Source: Dipteris shenzhenensis (lineage: Eukaryota; Polypodiophyta; Polypodiopsida; Gleicheniales). From it: a DNA stretch of 64,000 nt. The DNA lies in the NCBI GenBank assembly GCA_047967505.1, contig CM106539.1, one strand, 5' to 3'. The position numbers and the translations under genes are program-made. The first letter of the stretch is position 1. Each line of letters begins with the position of its first letter. The notes under the pieces are model-generated. The model saw only the letters and a list, made by a program, of their open reading frames with translations. It had not been told where the DNA came from and ran no database searches. Below, in pieces: positions 1-10,430 of the stretch.

Positions 1-570
1 AAACGTCACATAATAATGGCATCCACCAATAGAAGCAGTTTTGGTTGTCCAAACATCTGAATGGATCACTTCCAAAGGTCTTCTGCTCACCTTAGCATTT
101 TTGGGAAATGCATGTCTGGCCTGCTTACCCATTTGGCATGCTTCACATACCTTTTGCATTCCCTCAACTCTGAATTTAGGCAAACCTGCAACAATGTTTT
201 TTGTTTGCATAGATTTCAGCCTTTGTATATTCACGTGCCCAATGCGCTTGTGCCATATCTCAATATCTGCAATGACACCTCTCCCATGCGCAAACATAGC
301 AGCTTTCACCTCAGGCATATCAACATCCAAGGTGAACATTCTGCCATTTTTGTTGCCTTTCGCAACCAAGCGGCACTTATTTTTCAAGTCCTCAACGAAG
401 CATCCATCAGGATTAAATCTAACCTGCAGACCTTGCTCAACCATCTGGCCAACTGAAACCAGGTTCTTAGTGATTTTTGGAACATGAAGTACATCTGCCA
501 AGTACTTTGTTTTGCCATCCTGCATAGCCAATGGCACTTTACCAACTTGCGTAATTGGGTGCGCAGTATC
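1..570 (-). pseudogene. pol fragment of copia family X copy 1: GAG-pre-integrase and integrase start
   Basis: On the minus strand this segment encodes the region after protease. It includes the zinc-binding pre-integrase HHCC domain ([16 protein letters not shown]) and the start of the integrase core (HSDVW, first catalytic Asp). It runs off the window's left edge. It is homologous to 26136-26705 without indels. Bases 566-570 are the left copy of the GTATC duplication made by the family Y insertion. Confidence 0.88.
566..570. repeat. Target-site duplication (left) of family Y element
   Basis: GTATC directly precedes the 5' LTR. The same five bases follow the 3' LTR at 6461-6465. The uninterrupted site is preserved in family X copy 2 at 26701-26705. 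Confidence 0.97.
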
Positions 571-1265
571 TGTTAGAGTTAGCTCAAATGTCCACCTCTC
601 ATGTAACCCACCAATATTCTGTGTACCCAATGTTGTAAGGCCCCCATATGAGGAGAAGCCATGATGGGTATCAGATATTGGGAGGGATCCCCAGTTTAGA
701 CACTGGAAGGGGTCTTAGAGTAGACCAGATGGTTATGAGACGGCTTAGGAGCCAAGAGTAGATACCCGTCTGCACAAAGGGGGGGTTCGGGGGGGCGATA
801 GCCCCCCCGATAGCAGGGGGTCCGGGGGGCGCAGGCCCCCGGTGGGGGTCTGGGGGCAAAGCCCCCAGCGGCAGGGTCCGGGGGCTGCCGGTAGCCCCAG
901 GCCCGACGGTATGACCTATGCGCGATCCTTCATCTGCCCGACGGCATGTTTTCTGAAGGGTCGGTTGGTCTTCCAGGCCGACTGTCTATTAGGCCGACTG
1001 CCTATTACAGGGCCGACCGTCAACCACTTACACTATATAAGTGGCCACCCCCTATCATCAGATCACCAGTTCTTCACGCTCATAGTCCTCCGTCCAGCAT
1101 CTGTCTAGATCACCATCGAAGCTCTGTCTGTAGAGCGCACGGGTGGACAGCCAACCATTAGTTGTATCAGCAGTTTGGTATATCAGAATTTTTTGTATTC
1201 TCTCCAGCTTTCCATCGTGTACTTGCGTTTTGTTGTTATCTTCCGCTGCATACTATTTTCTTACA
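571..1265 (+). repeat. 5' LTR of copia family Y
   Basis: This 695-bp LTR begins TGTTAGAGTT and ends TTTTCTTACA. A TATA box (TATATAA, 1034-1040) marks the likely U3/R promoter. Bases 780-895 are extremely G/C-rich with several perfect short hairpins, for example CTGGGGGCAAAGCCCCCAG at 850-868. The promoter would drive the genomic RNA of the element. Confidence 0.96.
1034..1040 (+). promoter_or_regulatory. TATA box of family Y 5' LTR
   Basis: TATATAA lies in the last third of the LTR, about 230 bp before its end, the usual place for the U3/R boundary. The identical motif in the 3' LTR is at 6229-6235. Confidence 0.7.
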
Positions 1266-1277
1266 TGGTATCAGAGC
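1266..1277 (+). other. Primer-binding site of family Y
   Basis: TGGTATCAGAGC directly abuts the LTR end. It is the standard plant copia site complementary to initiator Met-tRNA. Confidence 0.9.
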
Positions 1278-1313
1278 CCGGGTCTGATCCCCGGCCACCT
1301 CTCTCCATGATCG

Positions 1314-1642
1314 ATTGGAGGGGGGTGTTGGAGGTGCAAATCTCTCATGGACAAAGGGGATAAGAAGAAGGAGAAAGGGTTGAATTATCCCACATACAAA
1401 GGTGTGTGGAAGATGAAGGGACATAAATAGTCCAAGTTGCCCCTCCTATCTTCAATTCCCCCAAGCTTGCCTTTTGTGGAGGTTGGAGGGCTGGCTAGGC
1501 AAGGGTGCCTTATGGCAGGGGTGGGGACCTGCCATACACACATGCCAGAGCCTCCGTAGTGGCCATGAAGGTTGTGCACTTCCGTGAGGTGCTAGCGGTC
1601 TTGGCGGGGGGCACGCTAGGCACATGCTCTTGGATTCTAACA
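1314..1642 (+). repeat. Second PPT-LTR-PBS junction inside the family Y leader (foreign LTR remnant)
   Basis: A polypurine tract (ATTGGAGGGGGG, 1314-1325) is followed by TGTTGGAGGT and a 317-bp block that ends GGATTCTAACA at 1642. Immediately after it, a second TGGTATCAGAGC (1643-1654) appears. This is the order expected around an LTR: PPT, TG...CA, PBS. The block is unlike the outer LTR except in its first and last bases. Gag-pol starts 66 bp beyond this inner primer site, a normal leader length. I infer a recombinant element in which the outer LTR was placed in front of an older element's LTR. Confidence 0.65.
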
Positions 1643-1719
1643 TGGTATCAGAGCTCAGGCTATCTGAGTAACGACTTTATTGCAAGTTCAACGAGCTTTG
1701 TTAGCAAAGGCTACTAGGA

Positions 1720-4700
1720 GTGATGGCTGCACCAACCCCGTTGCGAATTCGTCCACCTGCCTTCAATGAAGGCAAGCTCGATGGGACGAATTATACTTTG
1801 TGGAAATTCAAGATCAGCGCGATCTTGGATTCATATGAGCTTCTGGATACTGTTCTGGGATTGGATCCAGAACCGGTTGGATCACCGAATCCAAACAACC
1901 CCAACGTCATAACGCCACCGAATGCAGATCTTCTTCGGGCATGGAAACGAAGGAACGCAGATGCACTCTGCGCTCTTGTTACCAGTTCAAGTGATTCTGT
2001 TTTGACTCTGATTCAGCACACAGACAAGGCAAGTGAGGCTTGGAACATACTGAAAGGTCAGTATGAAACGCGGAATCAGACCAGAATTCAAAATCTGGAG
2101 AATATGCTTGCTGCAGAGAGGTGCTCTGATGGAGAATCAGCTGAGACATTCATCACACGGATCAAGAATCTACGTGATCAGATGGCGGCGGTTGGGATTA
2201 CAAAGACCAGCGAAGAGTTGGCCAGAAGGTGCATTCGGATCCTTCCACAAAAGTACGATGCGTTGGTCACGACACTCAACACGCAGGTAAGAAATCCACC
2301 CCTCACTTTTGAAGAGTTCAGCGCGATGCTTCTAGAGGAGGAGATGCGAATGAAGACCCGCGATGGCGGAAGTGATGCAGCATTCTCAACCACATCCAAA
2401 GGGAAGGGTGGAGAGAAGAAGAATGGTAAGAAGAAGAAGTTTTCAGGTAAGTGCCACTACTGCAACAAAAGCGGTCACATGATCAAGGATTGCAGAAAGA
2501 AGCAGCAGGACGAAAAGAATGGCACTACACAGTCTTCTTCGAAAGGCAAGGAATCTGCCAACACAGTTGAGACTGAGTTGGAGCTATGGGTTGCAATTGA
2601 AGAAATATGCTCCTCAACAGAAGTTTCAACAACGAATGATTCGTGGCTCCTTGATAGTGGAGCGTCCCGTCACATGACCAGAAAGAAGGACTGGTATAGC
2701 TCTTTCAAGCCTCTACAAGAGCCCATGAACGTGACGGTCGGTAATAATGCAAAATGCCCTGTGGAAGGTACAGGTACTATCTCTCTTTCCATTCAAGAGG
2801 GTGAAACTAAAGAGCTTTCTGATGTATTACTAGTTCCTCAGCTAAAGAAGAACTTGCTTTCGGTTGCTGCGATAACTGATCGCAACTTGGAGGTGCGTTT
2901 CAAGAGGACCGGAGCAGAAATCCTTAATGCAGCGGGCAAGGTGGTCGGCAAGGCAGTAAGGAAGAACAATCTCTACGAGCTGACGGCACTAACAGTCTCT
3001 TCAGGAGTGGGCATCAGTAAGGTATGGCATGAAAGATTTGGTCATCTTAGTTATCCTATTCTTTTGGAAATGCATAAAACAGGGATGGTTGCACACTTGC
3101 CTGCACTCTCAAAGGTGCAGGAACCTTGTGAAGCTTGTATGATGGGCAAGCAACAAAGGAAGGCTTTTCCACATGAGAGCGGCTATCGGGCAAAGGCTCC
3201 TCTAGAATTGGTTCATGCTGATCTCAGTGGGAAAGCTCCGACTCAAGCTTTGGGGGGATGTAACTACTATATGCTTATCGTCGACGACTACAGTAGATAC
3301 ATGTGGGTGTATTTTTTACGAGATAAGGCTGAAGCTCTTGGAAAATTCAAACAGTGGCAAAAGATGGTGGAAAACGAAAGCGGGCTGAAGGTAAAGAAGC
3401 TTCGCACGGATCGAGGAGGAGAGTTCCTATCAAAAGAGTTCGACACATACTTGCACGAGAATGGCATTAAGCGCCAACTCACGACTGCACATACTCCGCA
3501 ACAAAATGGTGTTGTAGAGCGTCGCAATCGTACTACCATGGAGATGGCACGATGCATGGCACTAGGTAAAGGATTGCCTAAGTCTTTTTGGGCTGAGGCA
3601 GTCAATACAGCAGTCTACATCCTCAATCGAAGCTTCACAAAGGCCTTGACGGGCAAAACACCTTTGGAGGCTTACTCAGGTAAAAAGCCTTCCGCTTCTC
3701 ATTTCAGAACATTTGGATGTGAGTGCTTTGTTCATGTTCCAGATAGCACCAGAAAGAAATTAGATCCAAAGAGCAGAAAGTGTATCTTCATGGGCTATAG
3801 CCAGGAGTCAAAGGCGTACCGGCTATATGATCCAGAGGCAAAGAAGATCGTGGTCAGTCGTGATGTGGTGTTTTGGGAACAGCCACATACAGTGGAGGAG
3901 GAGGTATGCCCTTCCACTTTATCATCAGCCGTAAAAGTAACTCACCTTGTGCCCGTATCTAAAGCAGAGTTGCAGAATGAGGAGGAGTACTTCGAGGAAC
4001 AGACTCCACCAACACCACAACATGCCTTGGCTCCACAAGGTAAGCCACTTCCAAAGTGGGCAAGGCAGCTCTTTGATGAGAAGAATCCGGTTCCAGACTT
4101 GGCGGAGTCATCTGCAGATGGACTTCGACGATCAAAGAGGATAGAGGAGCAGAAAAGGGCTTCTGAACACATACTCAATATGGCCTTGATGGCTGAGATT
4201 ATGAAAGTTCAAGAGCCTACGAATTTGGATGAGGCAATGGACGATCCAAATTGGAAAGCTGCCATGCAAGAGGAGTATGACAGCATCATGAAGAATCAGA
4301 CTTGGGAATTGGTTGATCGTCCAGAAAAAAGGAAGATCATTGGTACCAAATGGGTATGGAAGGCCAAGTACAAATCTGATGGATCTTTGGAAAAGTACAA
4401 GGCTAGGCTTGTTGCACAAGGATACTCTCAAGTTGAAGGCTTTGATTTTGAGGATTCCTTTGCTCCTACAGCAAGGATGACAACTATTCGGGTGGTACTT
4501 GCCTTGGCTGCTCATAAGCAGTGGCCGGTGTTTCAAATGGACGTGAAATCTGCGTTCTTGAATGGACATCTCAAGGAGGAGGTATATGTGTTCCAGCCAC
4601 CAGGATTTGAGGTGCCCAATTCAGAGAACAAGGTTTGCAAACTAAAGAAGGCATTGTACGGGCTGAAACAGGCCCCAAGGGCATGGTACCAACGGATTGA

Positions 4701-5736
4701 TAGCTTTCTCATATCTATTGGTTTCTCAAAAAGTGCTTCTGATGCTAACCTGTATGTTTGTAAGCAAGATGGCAAGTATGTGGTAATAGTCCTTTACGTG
4801 GATGACTTGATCATCACAGGAGATCATGAGAAGATGCTGCAAAAGTTGAGGGAGTCGTTGAGTTCCGAGTTTGAGATGACAGATTTGGGGCTCATGCACT
4901 TTTGCCTCGGCATTGAGGTTTGGCAAAAACCTGGCAGGATTTTCATCTCTCAGCAGAGATATGCTCGTGAGATCTTGAAGGCATTCGATATGACCGAGTG
5001 TAAGGACGTGGTCTCTCCCATGGAGGTGAATGGTAAGCTCTCAGTGGAGGATGCATCACCACTTGTCGACATCAAGGAGTATAGGAAACTTGTGGGGAGT
5101 CTCATTTTTCTGTGCAACACTAGACCTGATATCAGCTTTGCAGTTGGTGTACTTAGTAGGTTCTCAAATCAACCTCGAGAGAACCATTGGAAAGCAGGGA
5201 TGCGTGTGCTAAAGTACGTGAAAGGTACACTGGAGTATGGCATTACCTACAGAGCAGGGAAGACCTTGGCGGGTTACTGTGACTCAGATTGGGCGGGAGA
5301 TTGTGATTCTAGAAAGTCAGTTTCTGGATATTGTTTCTCACTTGGTTCAGGAGTGTTCTCTTGGATTAGCAAGAAGCAACCAACAGTGGCACTATCTTCG
5401 ACGGAAGCTGAGTACAAGGCAGCATGCATTGCTGCTTGTGAAGCAGTTTGGCTAAGGAGGATCCTGCAAGACATAGGAGTTCCAATCGAAGATGCGACGG
5501 TTCTGAAATGCGACAATCAGAGTTGCATGGCCATTGCAAAGAATCCTGTGTTCCATGCTCGTACAAAGCACATAGAGATCCAGTATCACTACGTACGAGA
5601 GCTCATCGAGGATGGAGTCATAGAGCTGGAGTATTGTCCCACAGAGGATAATTGCGCAGACATCTTCACGAAGGCTCTTGGGAGTGATTTATTGTTGCGG
5701 CATCTACATCGACTCGGCATTGGTCCGATCACATAG
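1720..5736 (+). CDS. Copia Gag-Pol polyprotein, intact (family Y)
   Basis: The 1338-aa single frame encodes all functions for retrotransposition in the cytoplasm and nucleus. Domains are Gag UBN2-type (about 20-230), CCHC zinc knuckle ([14 protein letters not shown], from residue 245), aspartic protease (DSGAS, Asp312), zinc-binding pre-integrase with HxxxxH and CxxC (about 435-485), integrase core with Asp501, Asp564 and Glu600 (D-35-E spacing), reverse transcriptase with YVDD at 1026-1029, and RNase H with Asp1188 in CDSDWAGD. No stop or frameshift is present. ATG is doubled (1720 and 1723); either may be used. It ends 29 bp before the 3' LTR. Length is typical of plant copia. All catalytic residues I can check are present. 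Confidence 0.97.
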   Translation: MMAAPTPLRIRPPAFNEGKLDGTNYTLWKFKISAILDSYELLDTVLGLDPEPVGSPNPNNPNVITPPNADLLRAWKRRNADALCALVTSSSDSVLTLIQHTDKASEAWNILKGQYETRNQTRIQNLENMLAAERCSDGESAETFITRIKNLRDQMAAVGITKTSEELARRCIRILPQKYDALVTTLNTQVRNPPLTFEEFSAMLLEEEMRMKTRDGGSDAAFSTTSKGKGGEKKNGKKKKFSGKCHYCNKSGHMIKDCRKKQQDEKNGTTQSSSKGKESANTVETELELWVAIEEICSSTEVSTTNDSWLLDSGASRHMTRKKDWYSSFKPLQEPMNVTVGNNAKCPVEGTGTISLSIQEGETKELSDVLLVPQLKKNLLSVAAITDRNLEVRFKRTGAEILNAAGKVVGKAVRKNNLYELTALTVSSGVGISKVWHERFGHLSYPILLEMHKTGMVAHLPALSKVQEPCEACMMGKQQRKAFPHESGYRAKAPLELVHADLSGKAPTQALGGCNYYMLIVDDYSRYMWVYFLRDKAEALGKFKQWQKMVENESGLKVKKLRTDRGGEFLSKEFDTYLHENGIKRQLTTAHTPQQNGVVERRNRTTMEMARCMALGKGLPKSFWAEAVNTAVYILNRSFTKALTGKTPLEAYSGKKPSASHFRTFGCECFVHVPDSTRKKLDPKSRKCIFMGYSQESKAYRLYDPEAKKIVVSRDVVFWEQPHTVEEEVCPSTLSSAVKVTHLVPVSKAELQNEEEYFEEQTPPTPQHALAPQGKPLPKWARQLFDEKNPVPDLAESSADGLRRSKRIEEQKRASEHILNMALMAEIMKVQEPTNLDEAMDDPNWKAAMQEEYDSIMKNQTWELVDRPEKRKIIGTKWVWKAKYKSDGSLEKYKARLVAQGYSQVEGFDFEDSFAPTARMTTIRVVLALAAHKQWPVFQMDVKSAFLNGHLKEEVYVFQPPGFEVPNSENKVCKLKKALYGLKQAPRAWYQRIDSFLISIGFSKSASDANLYVCKQDGKYVVIVLYVDDLIITGDHEKMLQKLRESLSSEFEMTDLGLMHFCLGIEVWQKPGRIFISQQRYAREILKAFDMTECKDVVSPMEVNGKLSVEDASPLVDIKEYRKLVGSLIFLCNTRPDISFAVGVLSRFSNQPRENHWKAGMRVLKYVKGTLEYGITYRAGKTLAGYCDSDWAGDCDSRKSVSGYCFSLGSGVFSWISKKQPTVALSSTEAEYKAACIAACEAVWLRRILQDIGVPIEDATVLKCDNQSCMAIAKNPVFHARTKHIEIQYHYVRELIEDGVIELEYCPTEDNCADIFTKALGSDLLLRHLHRLGIGPIT

Positions 5737-5753
5737 TTCATCTTCGGGTGAAC

Positions 5754-5765
5754 ATTGAGGGGGGG
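5754..5765 (+). other. Polypurine tract of family Y
   Basis: ATTGAGGGGGGG lies immediately before the 3' LTR and would prime plus-strand DNA synthesis. It differs from the inner tract at 1314-1325 only in the placement of one A. Confidence 0.9.
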
Positions 5766-6460
5766 TGTTAGAGTTAGCTCAAATGTCCACCTCTCATGTA
5801 ACCCACCAATATTCTGTGTACCCAATGTTGTAAGGCCCCCATATGAGGAGAAGCCATGATGGGTATCAGATATTGGGAGGGATCCCCAGTTTAGACACTG
5901 GAAGGGGTCTTAGAGTAGACCAGATGGTTATGAGACGGCTTAGGAGCCAAGAGTAGATACCCGTCTGCACAAAGGGGGGGTTCGGGGGGGCGATAGCCCC
6001 CCCGATAGCAGGGGGTCCGGGGGGCGCAGGCCCCCGGTGGGGGTCTGGGGGCAAAGCCCCCAGCGGCAGGGTCCGGGGGCTGCCGGTAGCCCCAGGCCCG
6101 ACGGTATGACCTATGCGCGATCCTTCATCTGCCCGACGGCATGTTTTCTGAAGGGTCGGTTGGTCTTCCAGGCCGACTGTCTATTAGGCCGACTGCCTAT
6201 TACAAGGCCGACCGTCAACCACTTACACTATATAAGTGGCCACCCCCTATCATCAGATCACCAGTTCTTCACGCTCATAGTCCTCCGTCCAGCATCTGTC
6301 TAGATCACCATCGAAGCTCTGTCTGTAGAGCGCACGGGTGGACAGCCAACCATTAGTTGTATCAGCAGTTTGGTATATCAGAATTTTTTGTATTCTCTCC
6401 AGCTTTCCATCGTGTACTTGCGTTTTGTTGTTATCTTCCGCTGCATACTATTTTCTTACA
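5766..6460 (+). repeat. 3' LTR of copia family Y
   Basis: This 695-bp LTR is identical to 571-1265 except for one G-to-A difference at 6205. It is followed by the right GTATC duplication at 6461-6465. Confidence 0.96.
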
Positions 6461-6465
6461 GTATC

Positions 6466-7575
6466 ATCACCTGTTTCAACATAACCTGGCTTATCCAAAT
6501 TTCTGACATCATGAAACCACTCACCATGACTGGTCATGTGGTTAGAGGCACCTGAATCAACATACCAAACATCATTGCAAGCTGCAGCATCTCTTGACAT
6601 GGAGTTAACCATATGCTGCATCACAAAAAGGTGCTCATTTCTGTCGTCACCATGCCCACTTGATGATGCATAGTTGCTTTGCTACAACTTTCCACTTTTG
6701 ATGTCATTCTGCTTTTTATAGCATGTATTCTCCTTGTGTCCAGGCTTTCCACAATAATAGCATTCTATGCTGCTATTTACTTGCTGGTTCCTTTGCCATG
6801 AACCACGGCCTCTTTGGCTCCCCCTGCCTCTAGAACTACCACGTCCTCCTCCATAGGACTGGTTTTCCTGTTGTTGCTGTTGGTTCTGATTTCCTGCACG
6901 GCCACCAGAACGGCCTCTTCCTCTACCCCTGCCTCTACCTGTATTCGAGTAGAAAGCAGTCTCTTGAGAAGTTGAGGTGGCTGAACCACCATTCCTTTGC
7001 TCTTCACTCAGCAAGAGAGCAATAAGTTCCTGAAAATCAGGAAATGTTTCACGGACTCCAATGGATGTCCGAAACTGTGCATAATCTTTCCCAAGACCAT
7101 TCAAGGTCACGGACACTAAGTCCTCATCATCAACAGGTGCTCCAATGGAGGCAAGAGAATCTGCAAGGCCTTTCACCTTCAAGGAATACTCATTTATATT
7201 CAGATTTTTCCTTTGCACATTGTGCAACTCCTGCTTTAGCTGCATCTTTCGTGCTTTGGTATTTGTGCTATACAGCTTCACCAATGTATCCCATGCCTCC
7301 TTAGGCGTCTCTAGATCCTGTATATGCACAATCATAGAATCTGAAATGCTAACGGACAGCCAATACAGGCATTTTCTGGCTTTTTCATGCCATTCTTTAA
7401 AGGCCTTCAATTCAGCAGGAGTGGGAGCAGCACCCAAAACTGGTTCTGCAGTTTCACCACTGATGTAATCCCAAACTCCCTTTCCCATAAAGAAGTTTGT
7501 CATCCTGAACTTCCATGCTTGGAAGTTGTTCTTGTCAAGCTTCTCACTGACAATGGTAGACAGATTCTCAGACAT
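6466..7575 (-). pseudogene. gag and start of pol of copia family X copy 1 (nonsense, then interrupted)
   Basis: The frame starts at ATG 7573-7575 (MSENLSTIV). It encodes a UBN2-type Gag, an Arg/Gly-rich stretch (about 6880-6950) and a CCHC zinc knuckle [14 protein letters not shown]. It stops at a TAG at 6682-6684, where copy 2 has CAG (26922-26924). Beyond the stop the frame continues into the protease motif DSGAS before being cut at 6465 by the family Y insertion. Gag would have packaged the element RNA, and the protease would have processed the polyprotein. The truncated 297-codon Gag could still be made if the element were transcribed. Confidence 0.9.
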
Positions 7576-8117
7576 TTTACAAATCACGAATTGCAACAGC
7601 AACCTGTAAACACAGCAAATGCCTCACAAGGGCAAATAGCAAAACTTCTGCAAAGAGCCTCACAGGGGCAGATCTGCAACACTGACGAAAGTGGTATTTC
7701 ACCACACAGTCACTTCCTCGTGACGATTTTGCATCAACAGGCAACAGGCATGAATCTGCAACTCCCAATATCTCTGCACATAGGCATACAATGCAATTTC
7801 TGTGGCACCTTTCCACCGACTAGCCGCGCGGTGGTCGCACAGCAAAAACAGGGCCTTTTTCTGAGTGCCTGCGAAGAACTTCCGCCTTCAAAACGGGCCC
7901 CGAAACGGCCTCAAATCAGAAAAATATACTGCGCTCTCGCCGCACCGCGAAGGGCCTCTCAATCTGAAGCAGTGCACTCCTGCACTTCTGGCTGTGCTAC
8001 CTGCAGAGATTTGCTCCCAAACTCGAAATAGGAAAGCTACACTGGTCCTCTTACCAGGACACCACAAACTTGGCTAGCTTTCTTGAGCTCCTTACCACGA
8101 ACAAGGCTCTGATACCA

Positions 8118-8416
8118 TGTAAAGAATTAGGGAGAGAGATAGGAGACTCAAGTTCAGCTTTCTTCACAACACACAAAAAGAGAGAGGACACAAGGTTGGA
8201 GGGTGAAGCCTTTCTTCACTTTTGCACACAACAACAATACAATAGAAGAGGGAAATACCCTATATGTCAAAACCTAGAATACGTGGTTCATATGTGAACC
8301 CAAACCAAAAACATACGTGGTAGTCTAACTACACCACGAGTACAACTAACATAGACGGTGACATAAATGATAGTCATCCAGGAGATATGTCGGGGATAGA
8401 GCTTGATATCTCAACA
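8118..8416 (-). repeat. 5' LTR of copia family X copy 1
   Basis: This 299-bp LTR reads TGTTGAGATATCAAGC at its start and ends CTTTACA on the minus strand. It differs from the two family X copy 2 LTRs (298 bp, 23203-23500 and 28372-28669) by about seven substitutions and one-base indels, for example an extra A in short A runs near 8174 and 8307. It is followed on the minus strand by the primer site TGGTATCAGAGC (8106-8117), complementary to the 3' end of initiator Met-tRNA. Confidence 0.93.
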
Positions 8417-10331
8417 TATCTCGCCTCAACCTGCATGAAGCTATTTAGTTAGATCCCGAAACTTCACAAGCTCTTCGAAATCTGCGTAGAGTTTTGGCAC
8501 GAAAATGATTTGAGATTGCAAGAGAATCTTAGATGAGAGAAGAAGTGGTAGGATTTGAAAGAAAAGTGCCCAACATAGAGTAAGAAGAAGGAAGGGTGAA
8601 TCTCGTTTGAAAATCTTCAAATTTTTGAAAGCATGAAAGTGAAATGGGAGGGAAATGCAAATAAAGAAGGAAAATGATGAGATTTTGGCATGAGATTCCA
8701 TCCCCTGATAGCTTTGCTCTCAAACGAAAGGCATAGATTTGAAAACAAGGTTGGAGCAAGAAAATTTAAAAATGGGGCTCAGATATGAGCGAGAGGGAAG
8801 AGAAATGAGAGAGAATGAGAGGACTATGGTAGTTGGATCGAAGGATTTGGTTTGAGAACAAATTGTGCAAGCTTGGTTGAGAAACTAGGTTTTCCAATTC
8901 AAAAACATGACGGGAAAGTTGAGGCAGCAAGTGGGAGGTCTACATCAATCTTTGGTCTATTGTTCAAATAAAGAATATGTTTTACTAGCCAATATTTTAC
9001 TCAGTTTTATTCACATCATCCTTCCATGTCACCAGCCTAAGGGCTCTCTTACAGGGCCCTTTTGAGTCCAAATTCTTTGTAATGACTAGTGAGATGTTGC
9101 ACCAGAAAGGGGGTCACCTATATTTCAAGACTATGTAATGGAATTTTTGTAATGTTTAAAGGTTCTTGTGGGTTGAGCTGAGAAATTTTGTACCAAATTC
9201 CTTACTACTGGGATGTGCTAGGTGTTAATTGGATATGTTATTACCCCGGTTTAGAATTAGAATACATGGAGCCTACATGTTTAGGATAGGATAGGTCCTA
9301 CTATCTGAAGGGATTTGAATGGCGTGTTGCATCTATCTGATACTAACTTTCTAGGATCTATATGAACATCATGCGTGTGATAGTAGGTACCCAACTTTTT
9401 GGTATAGGAGGATGTCATATTCAAGTCTCTATTTTCCTGTTCTCATTGCTATTTTCCTATTCTCATTGCTATACTATATATCCAATTGTTGTTCTGAAGT
9501 CTGAAGTGAGAGATAGAAAATGCACGTTTGATCATTTGCCAATGCATGTTTCTGAGTGGAATGAGAGAGCATTTCGAATTTTTGAAGCTTGCAATGCAAC
9601 CCACTCAATCCAAAATCCCAAAACAATGGAGTCTCAAAACCCATTGATAGAGATGTATCTCCGTCTTTACTTTTAAAAAAATGCATGACCTTTTGAAGAA
9701 ATGTAAGAATTCTCTAAAAGAGTTGCAATTGTCCTTTGAGCTTAAAAACACTTTTATTGTTCCTCTCTCTATGTAGCAAGAAGTTCGCCAAGGCTCCTTT
9801 GTCAAAAGAATAATTCATGTGCACTGAGCACTCCAAGACAACCATGTTACTAATAAAACCATGCATTCAAGATGTATTAATAAAACCATGCATGTAAGAG
9901 GTGTTAATAACACCATGCCTAAGCTTCCTTCCTTTGATAATTTTTTTAATCTAGAATTTGTAATCAATGAATAAGAGAAAAATAACTATTAGATTTATAT
10001 CCAATCTTGAATTAAAATGCACACAAATTAATTGTCCATATAATGTTGGATATATTTTGGGGGCAAGCATTGACATCATGGAAGGCTGTTGTTTGGACAT
10101 AAGATGGGTAGGTAACACCCAACATGGATGAAAGCCATAGCATGACTTCATGTCCACTCTAAACCCAATTGGAAAAGTGTACTACAATTTGGTCTAAGCA
10201 AGGTCACATGTAGCCCTTCTATATGGCTACATTGGCCATGAACAAATGTATAAGCTATAAACAATAGATGAACAAATGTGGCCACATGCCATATAAATTC
10301 ATGTTTATGTTTTGCTACATAAACTCATCGC
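8417..10331. other. AT-rich stretch without a recognisable gene
   Basis: This is flanking DNA between copia copy 1 and the LINE. I see only short chance reading frames and short A/T-rich direct repeats, for example the repeated CATGCATTCAAG/CATGCATGTAAG words near 9865-9895. There is no recognisable domain, LTR end or structural RNA. Confidence 0.6.
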
Positions 10332-10347
10332 AAGGGCACTTGGAGAG
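10332..10347. repeat. Left target-site duplication of the LINE
   Basis: AAGGGCACTTGGAGAG is repeated exactly at 14562-14577, after the TA-repeat tail. Sixteen bases is a normal LINE duplication length. Confidence 0.93.
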
Positions 10348-10430
10348 GATGAGCAAAAGGTGTGCATCATGGTCACCATAGAGTCTTCTTATTAGTGGAG
10401 TGCATGTGACTTGACTGGCCAAGCAAGCGC

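Larger units (their letters stand above)
571..6460 (+). mobile_element. Full-length young Ty1/copia retrotransposon, family Y, nested in family X
   Basis: This is a 5890-bp complete element with 695-bp LTRs at 571-1265 and 5766-6460. They differ at one position only (G at 1010, A at 6205). The target duplication GTATC is at 566-570 and 6461-6465. Internal order is initiator-Met primer site, leader with an embedded second LTR-like block (1326-1642) and second primer-site copy (1643), intact gag-pol (1720-5736), polypurine tract (5754-5765) and 3' LTR. The open frame and near-identical LTRs make it a recent insertion and possibly an autonomous one. Confidence 0.97.
1..8416 (-). mobile_element. 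Ty1/copia retrotransposon, family X copy 1, interrupted by a nested element
   Basis: This minus-strand copia element is split in two. Its 5' part lies at 6466-8416 and its integrase part at 1-570. The left end is outside the window. Bases 1-570 align without gaps to 26136-26705 in family X copy 2, and 6461 onward resumes at 26701, so the break is exactly the nested family Y insertion. The 5' LTR is at 8118-8416 and the initiator-Met primer site at 8106-8117. Gag contains a nonsense codon, so this copy is non-coding for a full polyprotein. After the LTR the flank begins TATCT; the matching left flank cannot be seen. Confidence 0.93.

Noticed and set aside
8106-8117. Reading the GCTCTGATACCA words as tRNA genes
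   Set aside because: They are minus-strand copia primer-binding sites abutting LTRs, not tRNA genes.
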